A DNA stretch of 64,000 nucleotides. Source: Spirochaetales bacterium. Lineage in GTDB: Bacteria > Spirochaetota > Spirochaetia > Treponematales > Treponemataceae. A model generated the notes under the pieces. The model worked only from the letters and a program-made list of their open reading frames with translations. It ran no database searches and was not told the DNA's origin. Shown one piece after another: positions 27,814 through 37,001 of this stretch (its first letter is position 1; every line of letters starts with the position of its first letter). The stretch is from positions 1 to 64,000 of the forward strand of contig QKEL01000013.1 of assembly GCA_003252395.1 (NCBI GenBank), in the 5' to 3' direction. The position numbers were made by a program, and so were the translations under genes.

Positions 27814-28376
27814 CGTGCGGCCTTTATCCAGGTTGGTTTTCCGATCCGCCAGGAAAGGGACCGGAATCCGCTTTCCGCGACGGAAAGCGTGAGCCGGATT
27901 TCCGCATGGTACCATACGCGAACCGAAAAGTCCCGAAAGAGGCCGGCGTCGCGCGGATCGTTCGCCTCGCCCCATGCCTCCACCGCCCGCGCCAGGAGCG
28001 TCGGGGCCTCCGTGCCCCAATAGCCAAGGAGGAACCCGGAAACCGCGGGAAGCGGGGGATACCCGCGGAAAAACGCGGGCGGCGAAGGCGCGTCGCCGTT
28101 CCCGTCGAGCTTTGTTCCTTCGGAGAGGACCGGCCTGACTATCCAGCCGCCGATCGCCCGGGGGGCCTGAACGAAAAGCCGGCTGTCTACCGCGCGCGCG
28201 TCGGGGCAAAAGGGATGGGCCATGCGCAGGGGCGTTCCGCCCGGCGCGGTCGTTCCGCCGGCGGAAGCGTACCCTGTCCGGGCCCTTTCAAGCAGGGCCT
28301 GTTCCCGGCAGAGATCGGCGGTTTGCGTGTCGTGAAGAAAGATTCCCGTGAGGGAGAACTCCTGGTTTTCGGTCAT
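27810..28376 (-). CDS. Hypothetical protein
   Basis: 188 aa ORF, 4-bp overlap with the downstream tauE-like gene. Confidence 0.6.
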   Translation of the reverse strand: MTENQEFSLTGIFLHDTQTADLCREQALLERARTGYASAGGTTAPGGTPLRMAHPFCPDARAVDSRLFVQAPRAIGGWIVRPVLSEGTKLDGNGDAPSPPAFFRGYPPLPAVSGFLLGYWGTEAPTLLARAVEAWGEANDPRDAGLFRDFSVRVWYHAEIRLTLSVAESGFRSLSWRIGKPTWIKAAR

Positions 28377-28420
28377 TTTTGCTGTTCCAAAGTCCCGCGC
28401 GGTATGATACTATACTGGCT

Positions 28421-29209
28421 ATGAAGTATAGCATGAAACCAAAAGTTCGCGAACTCGCCGACCGTCTCGTGGCTTCAATCTCCGCCTGGGACGCGGTGGA
28501 GGCGATTTGCCTGAACGAGGCCGCCGCTACCGACACCCTGGATCCGTACTTCGCCCTTATTCTCGACGTCTACGTCCGCGATTCCGTTCCGTCCGTCTCC
28601 GTCCGCCAGTCCGCCTTTCCCCCCCATTCCGTATTCGAAACCTCGCCCACGGGCTCGAAGGACCGCTTTATGGTGGGCGACCTGCCGGTTCGCATCGAAT
28701 ACAAGTCAATCGCGCGCATCGGCGAGCTGACCGAGATCGCCCTCCGCGCCGGCTCTGACCTGTGGAAAATCCGGGATAGCGGCACGTACGTGTTTTACCG
28801 CCTCGTGCACTGCAAGGCCCTGTTTGAGCGGAGTTCCTGGATTAAGGAAGAAACCGCGCGGCTTTCCAATTTGAGCGAAGAATTCTGGGTGCAGATGCGG
28901 TCCTTCTATCAATCGACCATGGACCATTACCTCGCGGATCTCGGCGCCTCGATCGTGCGCGACGATCCCTTCCATTACCTCATCGCGTCGTCAAACTTCA
29001 TCAATTTCGCCTGCGCGGCGCTTTTCATGGAAAACGGCGAGTTCGAGCCTTCGCACCGGGGCTATCTTTCCCGGATCTCGACCCTTAAAACGCTTCCCGA
29101 CGATTTCGCCGGCCGGTTCGAAAGCTTTCTCCGCCCCGACTCGGAGCTGCCCCCCGCTCGGAAATACGAAATCGCGAAGCTCATCGCCGTCAGTCTCGTG
29201 AATCTTTGA
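28421..29209 (+). CDS. Hypothetical protein (possible DUF4037-like)
   Basis: Coding ORF with acidic N-terminal region and alpha-helical C-terminal part; family guess is weak. Confidence 0.5.
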   Translation: MKYSMKPKVRELADRLVASISAWDAVEAICLNEAAATDTLDPYFALILDVYVRDSVPSVSVRQSAFPPHSVFETSPTGSKDRFMVGDLPVRIEYKSIARIGELTEIALRAGSDLWKIRDSGTYVFYRLVHCKALFERSSWIKEETARLSNLSEEFWVQMRSFYQSTMDHYLADLGASIVRDDPFHYLIASSNFINFACAALFMENGEFEPSHRGYLSRISTLKTLPDDFAGRFESFLRPDSELPPARKYEIAKLIAVSLVNL

Positions 29210-31017
29210 TCGCCCCGCGGTCAGTCGGTAAAGAGGTCGTCGTGATTCTGCCACCTTGCGTTTCTCGCCCTTCCGTCGGGCCTTTTCGCGTCGCCGCGCT
29301 TTGCGCGTGCCTGACGCTCGCTTCCCTGGGGTTCGCCGCCTCCTGCGGCCTGCCTTCTTCCCGTGTCGCCCTTTCCGTCTCCGGTTCCGGCCCCTCGTCG
29401 CATCTTACGGCCCTTTCCTCCGCTGCGAAAACCGGCGTACTGACCGACAAGGAGCCTTCCGCCTGGTTTTCCCTCGGGGCCCATGCCGCCTCTCTTATCG
29501 CCGGCGCGCCGCCTTCCCCTTCAATCGAGCTGACGCTGGAACTCGAAAAGGGAAGCGTCGCGTCCGTCTCCGTCGCTCCCGTCTTTGCGGAAGACCTGAA
29601 CGCCTCCGGCCGCCTCGTTTCCGACCCCAAGCCCCGCGCCCTTTCGGTCGTGCGCGCTCCGGGCGGCGCTTTCCGCGTGCGGTTTCACGCAGATTCCTTC
29701 GCCGGTTTCGCCGTTTCCCTGGAAGGGAGCGCTCCCGGTACCCGCCTGCGCGTTCTTTCCGCCTCCCTTGCGCCCTTTGAGACCGGTTGGTCCTTCCGGA
29801 GTTCCGAGCCCTGGTTCGGTTTCGGCGATTCGGGCGGCGAGCGCGCCTTCGCGGTTCCGCAGAACCCCGCGGGAATCGCCTACGCGGTGGAGCTCGCGGG
29901 CGGCTCGAGCGCGCTATTCGGCTTCGATCCGCGCCTGGCCGACCCGGGAACGGCGACGGCCCAAAATAAGTCCCGGTTCAGCGCGGGAAGCTTTTCGTTC
30001 GGGTGGAGGCAAAGCCCCTCCCTGACGGCTACGTGGCTTCCCTCCTTCATGATGGGGGTTGCCCCGGGCGAGGCGCCGGTTCAGCTGGTGCCGCTCTCCG
30101 GGACCGCGGCGCTCCGCGAGCTTCGCGTGGTGCGCGGCCTTGCTTACCCCTGCGCGGACCCGTCGAACCCCCGATCCCCGATCGTCGCCGACCCGCACGC
30201 CGCGGTGGAATGGCCCGTCGCGTCCTGGCGAAACGCCGACTACGAAATTTTCTCCTGGGACCGCTTTCCCTCGGTGCTCCTATTCGATACGGCCGATTAC
30301 GCGGTGCAGGACCGGCTTTTCAAGCGGCTCGCGTTCTTCGTGGAAAAGACCGGCTACCGCGGCCGCCTTATAACCGACGCCGAAATGCGGGGGCTTCACG
30401 CCTACAACGCCCACGACTATCGGGCGGAAAGCCTCGCGGAATTCTTCGAGGCCGCCCGGCTTTCCGGCTTCCCCCTGGGAACCGAGGAGCTCGAGCTGCG
30501 GGCAATCCTGCTCGCCGAGGGCATTATCGCCCTCCGGGATTCTTCCTACGTACCGGGGGCCGGCGCGGTGGTTTCCATCTCCCGCCAGTCCGCGGCCTAC
30601 CTGCGCTATCTTTTCCTCGCCCATGAAAGCTACCACGGCATCTACTTTACCGATCCCGGCTTTCGGGCCGAGGTCGCCGACGTCTTTGCCGCCACCGACA
30701 AACGGGCCGTGGATTACCTGAAGGACTACTTTACGGTGGTGGATACCCTGGGCTACGACGTGAGCGACCCCTATTTGCTGGAAAACGAGTACATGGCCTA
30801 CCTTTTGCAGCAGCCGCAGGCGCGCGTGGCCCCGTATTTCACGGATAACGTGGACGAGCGATTCCTCAGGTACGGGGGGGATCCGGGGCTTTCGGATTAC
30901 GTGCGGGCGACCGATGCCGCCGATTTCGCCGCGGCGGCGGAACGGCTCGGCGCGTACGCGTTTTCGCGTTGGGGCCTCACGGGCGGCCGGGTAGGGCTTT
31001 GGTACTTCGACGACTGA
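29206..31017 (+). CDS. Secreted/lipoprotein with gluzincin-like HExxH motif, hypothetical
   Basis: Signal peptide (ALCACLTLASLGFAASC); YLFLAHESYHGIYF zinc-binding motif, downstream ENEYMAYLL as possible third ligand. Confidence 0.6.
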   Translation: MIAPRSVGKEVVVILPPCVSRPSVGPFRVAALCACLTLASLGFAASCGLPSSRVALSVSGSGPSSHLTALSSAAKTGVLTDKEPSAWFSLGAHAASLIAGAPPSPSIELTLELEKGSVASVSVAPVFAEDLNASGRLVSDPKPRALSVVRAPGGAFRVRFHADSFAGFAVSLEGSAPGTRLRVLSASLAPFETGWSFRSSEPWFGFGDSGGERAFAVPQNPAGIAYAVELAGGSSALFGFDPRLADPGTATAQNKSRFSAGSFSFGWRQSPSLTATWLPSFMMGVAPGEAPVQLVPLSGTAALRELRVVRGLAYPCADPSNPRSPIVADPHAAVEWPVASWRNADYEIFSWDRFPSVLLFDTADYAVQDRLFKRLAFFVEKTGYRGRLITDAEMRGLHAYNAHDYRAESLAEFFEAARLSGFPLGTEELELRAILLAEGIIALRDSSYVPGAGAVVSISRQSAAYLRYLFLAHESYHGIYFTDPGFRAEVADVFAATDKRAVDYLKDYFTVVDTLGYDVSDPYLLENEYMAYLLQQPQARVAPYFTDNVDERFLRYGGDPGLSDYVRATDAADFAAAAERLGAYAFSRWGLTGGRVGLWYFDD

Positions 31018-31644
31018 TCAAAAGGGCTCGGGGCCGATAAAGATAAACTTCGAGTCCGCGTGTTCGCTCTCGTCGCCGCTTCCCTTCATCAGTTCCGAAT
31101 TGAAAAAGCGTTCCGCGCGGATCGTGGAAGGCGGCCCATGCCCCGGAAAGAGGGTCATGTTGTCGTTTTGGCTCAAGAGCTTGTTCTTCAGGTGGGTTAA
31201 GAGGTTGCGCTTGCCGTAAATATTGTTCGTGGTGCCCAATCGGCCCGCGGACAGCGCGTCGCCGGTAAAGAGGGCATGCTCTATCTGGAACATAAGCGAG
31301 TCGGGCGAGTGGCCGGGAACCGCGTAATAGCGGATCGCGAACCCCGCCGCCGCGAAGGTACCGTCGCCCTGTAGCAATACCGTGCGCTGGCCGCCCAATT
31401 CGGCGTCGGCGGCGTACACCTTCGGCGAGTAAATGCGCATCAGCGTGATGAGCCCGTTATGGTGGCTCGGGTGGTTGTGGGTCACGAGGACGGCGTCTAC
31501 CTTGTACCGGTGGCCCTCCACGTGGGCCAGGAGTTCCCGGTTCATGCTGCCCGGATCGACGATCACCGCCTCGCCGGTCTTTTCGTTCGCCACGAGGTAT
31601 CCGTTGGAAAAGCCCTCAAGGGAGTAGTGAAACCATATTTTCAT
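31018..31644 (-). CDS. MBL-fold metallohydrolase
   Basis: VIVDPGSM...VLVTHNHPSHHNGLITLM; VPGHSPDSLMFQIEHALFTGDALSAG; LFPGHGPPSTI. Confidence 0.88.
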   Translation of the reverse strand: MKIWFHYSLEGFSNGYLVANEKTGEAVIVDPGSMNRELLAHVEGHRYKVDAVLVTHNHPSHHNGLITLMRIYSPKVYAADAELGGQRTVLLQGDGTFAAAGFAIRYYAVPGHSPDSLMFQIEHALFTGDALSAGRLGTTNNIYGKRNLLTHLKNKLLSQNDNMTLFPGHGPPSTIRAERFFNSELMKGSGDESEHADSKFIFIGPEPF

Positions 31645-32177
31645 TCGGGCGTTTCCCCCTTATCGAAGATCGCTTCCCGGGTATTCGAGGAGCGGAAGGA
31701 TACCTTCACCCGGGTGGTCTGGTGGAACATGGTTTTTTTCAGGTTGCAGTTCTGGAACGACGTGTCCTTGAGCGTGGCCATCACGAAGCGCGAGTTATAC
31801 AGGTCTGAATCGTTGAAGCTCACGTTTCCCGAAAGGAGCCCGTTGAAATTGTCGTGCAGCAGGTCCGAGTTTTCGAAGGTCGTGTCGTTTATGTGCACTC
31901 CCGCGAAGCTGGTGAACTGGATGTCCGCGGCGGTTATGGAACAGCGGCTGAAGCGGGCAAAGTCGAAAAAGCACATGCGGAACCGGCATCGGTCGAGTTT
32001 CGCGTTCACGAATACCGAACGGGAAAAACGGCAGCCCGTGAAGGACTTTCCCGAAAGGTCCATATCCCTGAATTCCATATCGGAAAAATCGAGGCTGTTG
32101 ACGGTCTCGTTGGCCGCGAGAATCTCGTACAGGCTTTGCCGCGGAATGTCCTGATGCGCGCTGAACATAAGAACCAC
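31641..32177 (-). CDS. Pentapeptide-repeat protein
   Basis: Tandem A(D/N)LXX-type repeats (LDFSDMEFRDMDLSGKSFTGCRFSRSVFVNAKLDRCRF). Confidence 0.82.
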   Translation of the reverse strand: MVLMFSAHQDIPRQSLYEILAANETVNSLDFSDMEFRDMDLSGKSFTGCRFSRSVFVNAKLDRCRFRMCFFDFARFSRCSITAADIQFTSFAGVHINDTTFENSDLLHDNFNGLLSGNVSFNDSDLYNSRFVMATLKDTSFQNCNLKKTMFHQTTRVKVSFRSSNTREAIFDKGETPE

Positions 32178-32222
32178 TGTAGGTCATTGCGCGATTTTGG
32201 TCAAAGGGTTATTATTACTCCC

Positions 32223-32516
32223 ATGTGCTGGAAATGCGGAAAAGCCATAACCGCGGAAAACCCCGTGGGCCGAAGCCTCGCCTGTGAATCCTGCGGGAGC
32301 GACCTGCGGTCTTGCCGTAACTGCCGCTTTTGGTCCCCCGGTTCGTACCATGACTGCGCGGAGCGGGTAGAAGACGCGCCGACCGACAAGGAGCGCGCCA
32401 ATTTCTGCGACTCGTTCGGCGTGAATCCCTCGTTCAAAAAAGACCATCCCCCTGCCAAGAAGGAGGGAAGCGGCGCCGCGCCCTCCCGAGCGGCCTTCGA
32501 TAGCCTCTTCGGTTAG
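32223..32516 (+). CDS. Small Cys-rich zinc-ribbon-like protein
   Basis: MCWKCGKAI...LACESCGSDLRSCRNCRFWSPGSYHDCAERV. Confidence 0.75.
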   Translation: MCWKCGKAITAENPVGRSLACESCGSDLRSCRNCRFWSPGSYHDCAERVEDAPTDKERANFCDSFGVNPSFKKDHPPAKKEGSGAAPSRAAFDSLFG

Positions 32517-32537
32517 GGTCCCCGTCATTCCGTCACC

Positions 32538-33374
32538 ATGAGCGAAACCTGCGAAACCTGCTATCAGTATGCCTTCCTCGACTCCGGCTCAGGCGGCTTG
32601 CCCTACCTGGCCCAGCTCCGCCTGCACGCTCCCGGCGCCTCCTGCGTGTACCTGGCCGATACCCTCAACTTTCCCTACGGCGAAAAAACCCGTGACGAGG
32701 TGATCGCCCACGCCTCCGAGGCCGTGGAACGGCTTTTGGACCATTTTAGCCCGCGGGTGGTCGTGGTGGCCTGCAATACCATGTCGGTCGCCGCCTTGCC
32801 CGCCCTCCGCGCCCGGTTCCCCATTCCCTTCGTGGGCACGGTGCCGGCCATTAAGGTGGCGGCCTCCGTTTCCAAGAACCGGAAGATCGGCCTGTTGGCC
32901 ACGGCCCGCACGGTCTGCGACCCCTACACCGACGACCTGATCGCGCGCTTCGCGCCCGATTGCGAAATAACCCGGATCGGCGATTCAACCCTGGTCTCGC
33001 GCATCGAAAGCGAGCTCGTCTCCGGGGGGCGCGAGGAGCGGCTCGCGGCCGTGCGCCCGTCCATAGACCGCTTTAAGGCGGCGGGCGTCGATACCATCGT
33101 TCTCGCCTGCACCCATTTTCTCCACGTGGAGCGGGAAATCCGCGAGGCGGCGGGCGCCGATATCGCGATCATCGATTCCCGGGAAGGGGTGGTTCAGCAA
33201 GCCCTGCGCCTCGTTCCCTTCGACGGCCCCGCCGCGGGCGAACCGAACGCGGCCGCGCCCTGGAAGGCCGGTTCCGGCGCCTGTTACGTCACCGGCGGCA
33301 TTTCCGCCGAGGCGGAATCCCGCTACCGGACCTATTCGGACATGTTCCGCATCGATTGGGGGGGCGTTCTGTGA
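32538..33374 (+). CDS. murI: Glutamate racemase
   Basis: FLDSGSGGLPYLAQL...YLADTLNFPYGEK; VVACNTMSVAALPALR; VLACTHFLHVE. Confidence 0.9.
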   Translation: MSETCETCYQYAFLDSGSGGLPYLAQLRLHAPGASCVYLADTLNFPYGEKTRDEVIAHASEAVERLLDHFSPRVVVVACNTMSVAALPALRARFPIPFVGTVPAIKVAASVSKNRKIGLLATARTVCDPYTDDLIARFAPDCEITRIGDSTLVSRIESELVSGGREERLAAVRPSIDRFKAAGVDTIVLACTHFLHVEREIREAAGADIAIIDSREGVVQQALRLVPFDGPAAGEPNAAAPWKAGSGACYVTGGISAEAESRYRTYSDMFRIDWGGVL

Positions 33375-34312
33375 GCGAAGGATTGGTTCTCGGGGGAACG
33401 AACAACCTCTTTGAGGTGGAAACCGACGACGGTTCCGTGCGCCTGTGCGCGATAAAGGGGAAGGTCCTCAAGGACGTCGAGGGCTATTACAACCCCTTGG
33501 CGGCCGGCGACCGCGTCGTGTACGAAGGCGATCCGCTGGACGCGGGGCGGGGCATGATACTTTCCCTGGTGCCGCGGGCCAACCATTTCGTCCGCTGGAA
33601 CCAAAAGGGGAAGGCCCCCCAGCTCCTGGCGGCCAACCTCGACCTGATCGCGGTCGTGACCACCCCGGACGAGCCGCCCTTTCGCCCGCGCTTCGTGGAC
33701 CGGGCCCTCATACAGGCCGACGCGGAGCATATCAGGCCCCTGGTCCTGGTGAACAAGTGCGACCTCGGCTGCGACGGCGACGTATTGGACCGCCTCTCCG
33801 ACTGGGAGCGCATCGGGTACGAGACCCTTCAGGTATCCGCGAAAACGGGGGAGGGAATGGACGAGCTCGCCTCGATCCTCGCGGGCAAGCTGACCGCCTT
33901 CGTCGGGCAGTCCGGCGTGGGCAAGTCGAGCCTCCTGAACGCACTCGACTCCCGGCTCGGCCTTCGCACCTCGGCCCTCTCGGAAAAATTCGGCAGGGGA
34001 ACCCATACCACTACCAAGGGCATGCTCTTTCACCTTCCCGCGCGGGAAGGCGAGCGGCCCGCATCCATTATCGACACGCCCGGAGTGCGCCGGTTCGTGC
34101 TCCACGATATTGAGGCAAAGGATCTCGCGCTTTATTTCCGCGAGATGGAACCATTGATCGGAAGCTGTTCATGGGGACTTTCCTGTTCCCACCTGCACGA
34201 GCCGGGATGCAAAATCCTCGAGGCCGTTTACGCGGGCGTAATCCATGAAGAGCGGTATGAAAGCTGGCAGCGCATCCGCGAAGAGCTGGAAACGGGCCGT
34301 TTGGCCGACTGA
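33371..34312 (+). CDS. rsgA: Ribosome small-subunit-dependent GTPase A
   Basis: Circularly permuted GTPase: NKCDL (G4), VSAKTGEGMDEL, GQSGVGKSSLLNAL (G1), IDTPGVRRF (G3), Cys/His C-terminus. GTG start overlaps murI stop. Confidence 0.92.
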   Translation: MSEGLVLGGTNNLFEVETDDGSVRLCAIKGKVLKDVEGYYNPLAAGDRVVYEGDPLDAGRGMILSLVPRANHFVRWNQKGKAPQLLAANLDLIAVVTTPDEPPFRPRFVDRALIQADAEHIRPLVLVNKCDLGCDGDVLDRLSDWERIGYETLQVSAKTGEGMDELASILAGKLTAFVGQSGVGKSSLLNALDSRLGLRTSALSEKFGRGTHTTTKGMLFHLPAREGERPASIIDTPGVRRFVLHDIEAKDLALYFREMEPLIGSCSWGLSCSHLHEPGCKILEAVYAGVIHEERYESWQRIREELETGRLAD

Positions 34313-34379
34313 AGTCGCCTTCCGTCTCCCGTCCTCCCGCTCTGGACGCGCTTTCCGCGACACGAAGCGAGCGTTATCA

Positions 34380-36989
34380 ATGAACGAACGAACCCTGGAA
34401 GTACTGGAATATACGCGGGTCCGCGAGACAATCGCGGGCCTCTGCATGAGCGAGGAGGGCCGCGCCGCCCTCTCCCTCCGCGAGCCCTCTCCCGACCCGG
34501 CCGAGGTGGGGCGGCTGAAGTCCCTCGGCATCGCCTGGCTTCGCGCCCTTTCCGCCGAGCGGCCCCCGGTCCTCGGCGCCTGGCCCCCGATCCGCCCGTT
34601 TTTGGGCCGGCTGCGGGTGGAGGGCGCGACGCTGGAAGCGGGGGAGCTCCATGCCCTCGGCCTTTTCTGCGAATCGGTAAACCGCCTGCGGGAGTGGGCC
34701 GAAAACCGCGAGCGGCAGATAGCGTCGGGGCGGCGCGACGTGGGCGCCCTGTTCGGCGACGAGGCCGCGGAACGGGCCCTGCTCTCGGAGATTCTCGCCC
34801 TGGGCGATTTGACCGGCCCCGCGGCCGATATTTTCCGGGTCATTGACCGCGGCTCGGGCGAGGTGCGCGACCTGAGCGAGCTTCGCGCGATCCGTCAGGG
34901 AATAACCCGCATCCGCGCCGATATCGAGCGCCTGGTCGGAACCTACCTTTCCGACGACTCCATCAGGCCCATGCTCCAGTCGACCCTCCCCGCGCTCCGC
35001 GACGGCCGCCAGGTCATCGCCCTGCGCTCCAATTTCCGGGGCCGCGTCAAGGGTATCGTGCACGAGGTGTCCCAATCGGGCCAGACCGTGTACGTGGAGC
35101 CCGACGACGTGGTTGACCGCAACAACGACCTCGTGGCCGAGGAACACCGCCTCTCCCGCGAGATCGCCCGCATCCTCAAGGAACTCACCGCGCGCCTCTC
35201 GCCTTCGTCCGAGTCGCTCGCCGACTCCCTTTCCCGCATGGTCTTCCTGGACGGGATCGGCGCCGCCGCCCGTTGGGGCCGGGACTGGAGATGCGTCTTC
35301 GCCGAGGATATCCCGCACCAGGACCTTGGCGCAGGCGAATCGGCCGACTCAGGCGAGGAAAGCGTGTCCCGGCTCCGGCTCCGCCAGGCGAGGCACCCCC
35401 TGCTGGGAAGCCGCGCCGTCCCCATTGACCTCGTGCTGACCCCGGGCGGGCGCGTCCTCATCATCACCGGCCCGAATACGGGCGGCAAGACCGTGAGCCT
35501 CAAGACCGTCGCCCTCTTTGCCCTGCTCAATCAGTCGGGCTGGCCGGTGCCCGCCGCGGAAACCACCGCCCTGCCGATCTTCGACTTTATCGGCTGCGAT
35601 ATCGGCGACGAGCAATCCCTGGATCAGTCCCTTTCCACCTTCTCGGGCCATATGAAAAACGTGGCGGGCATCCTCGCCTCGGCCACCGAAAAGAGCCTGG
35701 TGCTCCTCGACGAGCTCGCCAGCGGCACCGATCCCCAGGAGGGAAGCGCCATCGCCATGGCCGTGCTCGATTCCCTGCTCGAGCGCGGCTCCGTGGTGCT
35801 CGCCACGACGCACCACGGCGTGCTCAAGAATTACGGCTATACCCACCCTTCGTGCGTGAACGCATCGGTGGACTTCGACGAGAATACCCTTTCCCCGACC
35901 TACCGCATCCTCATGGGCGTGCCCGGCGAGAGCCATGCCCTGGACATCGCGAAACGCAACGGGCTCGACCCCGCCGTCGTCGCCGCCGCGCGGGGCTACC
36001 TCGCCTCCGAGCGCGCCGACGTTTCCGCCCTCATCAAGGGGCTTACCGCCAAGCACGAGGAGCTGGCCCGCTTCGAAAAGGACAAGCGAGCGGAGGAACG
36101 GGACCTGCGCGAAAAGCGGCGCAAGACCGATCTTCGGGAACTGCAGCTGAGGCAAAAGGAAGTGGAGCTTCGGGAACAGGGCTACCGCCGGCTGGACAGG
36201 CTCTTTGACGAGAGCCGCAAGCAGCTGGAAAACCTGGTGCGCGAAATACGCGAGGGCGAGCTGACCCGCGAGAAAACGCTCCAGGTAAAGGCCTGGATGG
36301 GAGAGTTCGAACGGCTTATCAACGAGGAACACGAGGGCTTGCTGTCGGACCGCAACGGGGCCGCGGCCCTGCGCCGTGAGTTCGAGGAACGGGAACGGGA
36401 ATTAGCCGCGAAGGCCGCCGCCGAGGGCGACCCGTCGCTTTCCGGTAAAACGGGCCCCGACAGGGCCCGTCAGGGCCGCCGGGCCGCGGCCTACGGCAAG
36501 GGAAGCGATTCCAAGGCGGAAATCCTGCCCGACTTCGCGCCGGGGGTCGAGGTATACGTGGGCGAGACCAAGCGCCGGGGCACCATCGTGCGCGAGGCGA
36601 AAAAGGGCCAATGGATCGTCGCGACCGACTCGATCCGCTTGACCGTGGCCGAAGGCTCCCTCAGCGCCGTGCCGGTGAAACCGGGCCGCGAAAAAAAGGT
36701 TTCGGTGGAGGTTCACGCCGAAATGGGCGAGGGCGATACGCCTGCCTTCGAACTCAGGCTTTTGGGCATGCGCCACGGCGAGGCGATGAAGGCGCTGGAA
36801 CGCCAGCTGGACCTCGCCGCCATGAAGGGGTTGCGGGAATTTTCGGTGGTGCACGGAAAGGGCCACGGGATCCTGCAGGAAGCGGTGCAAAACATGCTCC
36901 GCTCCTATCGGGGCGTGGAAGAATTCCACTTTGCCCGGCCCGAGGAGGGCGGAACGGGGAAGACCGTCGTGCGCATGACCGGGTCGTGA
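34380..36989 (+). CDS. mutS2: Endonuclease MutS2
   Basis: ITGPNTGGKTVSLKTVAL, LVLLDELASGTDPQEGSAIAMAVLDSL, C-terminal Smr domain (LRLLGMRHGEAMKALERQLDLAAMKGLREFSVVHGKGHGILQEAV). Confidence 0.93.
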   Translation: MNERTLEVLEYTRVRETIAGLCMSEEGRAALSLREPSPDPAEVGRLKSLGIAWLRALSAERPPVLGAWPPIRPFLGRLRVEGATLEAGELHALGLFCESVNRLREWAENRERQIASGRRDVGALFGDEAAERALLSEILALGDLTGPAADIFRVIDRGSGEVRDLSELRAIRQGITRIRADIERLVGTYLSDDSIRPMLQSTLPALRDGRQVIALRSNFRGRVKGIVHEVSQSGQTVYVEPDDVVDRNNDLVAEEHRLSREIARILKELTARLSPSSESLADSLSRMVFLDGIGAAARWGRDWRCVFAEDIPHQDLGAGESADSGEESVSRLRLRQARHPLLGSRAVPIDLVLTPGGRVLIITGPNTGGKTVSLKTVALFALLNQSGWPVPAAETTALPIFDFIGCDIGDEQSLDQSLSTFSGHMKNVAGILASATEKSLVLLDELASGTDPQEGSAIAMAVLDSLLERGSVVLATTHHGVLKNYGYTHPSCVNASVDFDENTLSPTYRILMGVPGESHALDIAKRNGLDPAVVAAARGYLASERADVSALIKGLTAKHEELARFEKDKRAEERDLREKRRKTDLRELQLRQKEVELREQGYRRLDRLFDESRKQLENLVREIREGELTREKTLQVKAWMGEFERLINEEHEGLLSDRNGAAALRREFEERERELAAKAAAEGDPSLSGKTGPDRARQGRRAAAYGKGSDSKAEILPDFAPGVEVYVGETKRRGTIVREAKKGQWIVATDSIRLTVAEGSLSAVPVKPGREKKVSVEVHAEMGEGDTPAFELRLLGMRHGEAMKALERQLDLAAMKGLREFSVVHGKGHGILQEAVQNMLRSYRGVEEFHFARPEEGGTGKTVVRMTGS

Positions 36990-37001
36990 CCCGGCCCGCC
37001 C

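Noticed and set aside
27814-28209. N-terminal extension of the TauE/SafE ORF (406 aa)
   Set aside because: Overlaps the upstream hypothetical gene; family homology starts at MTDLSFYQ (27813).
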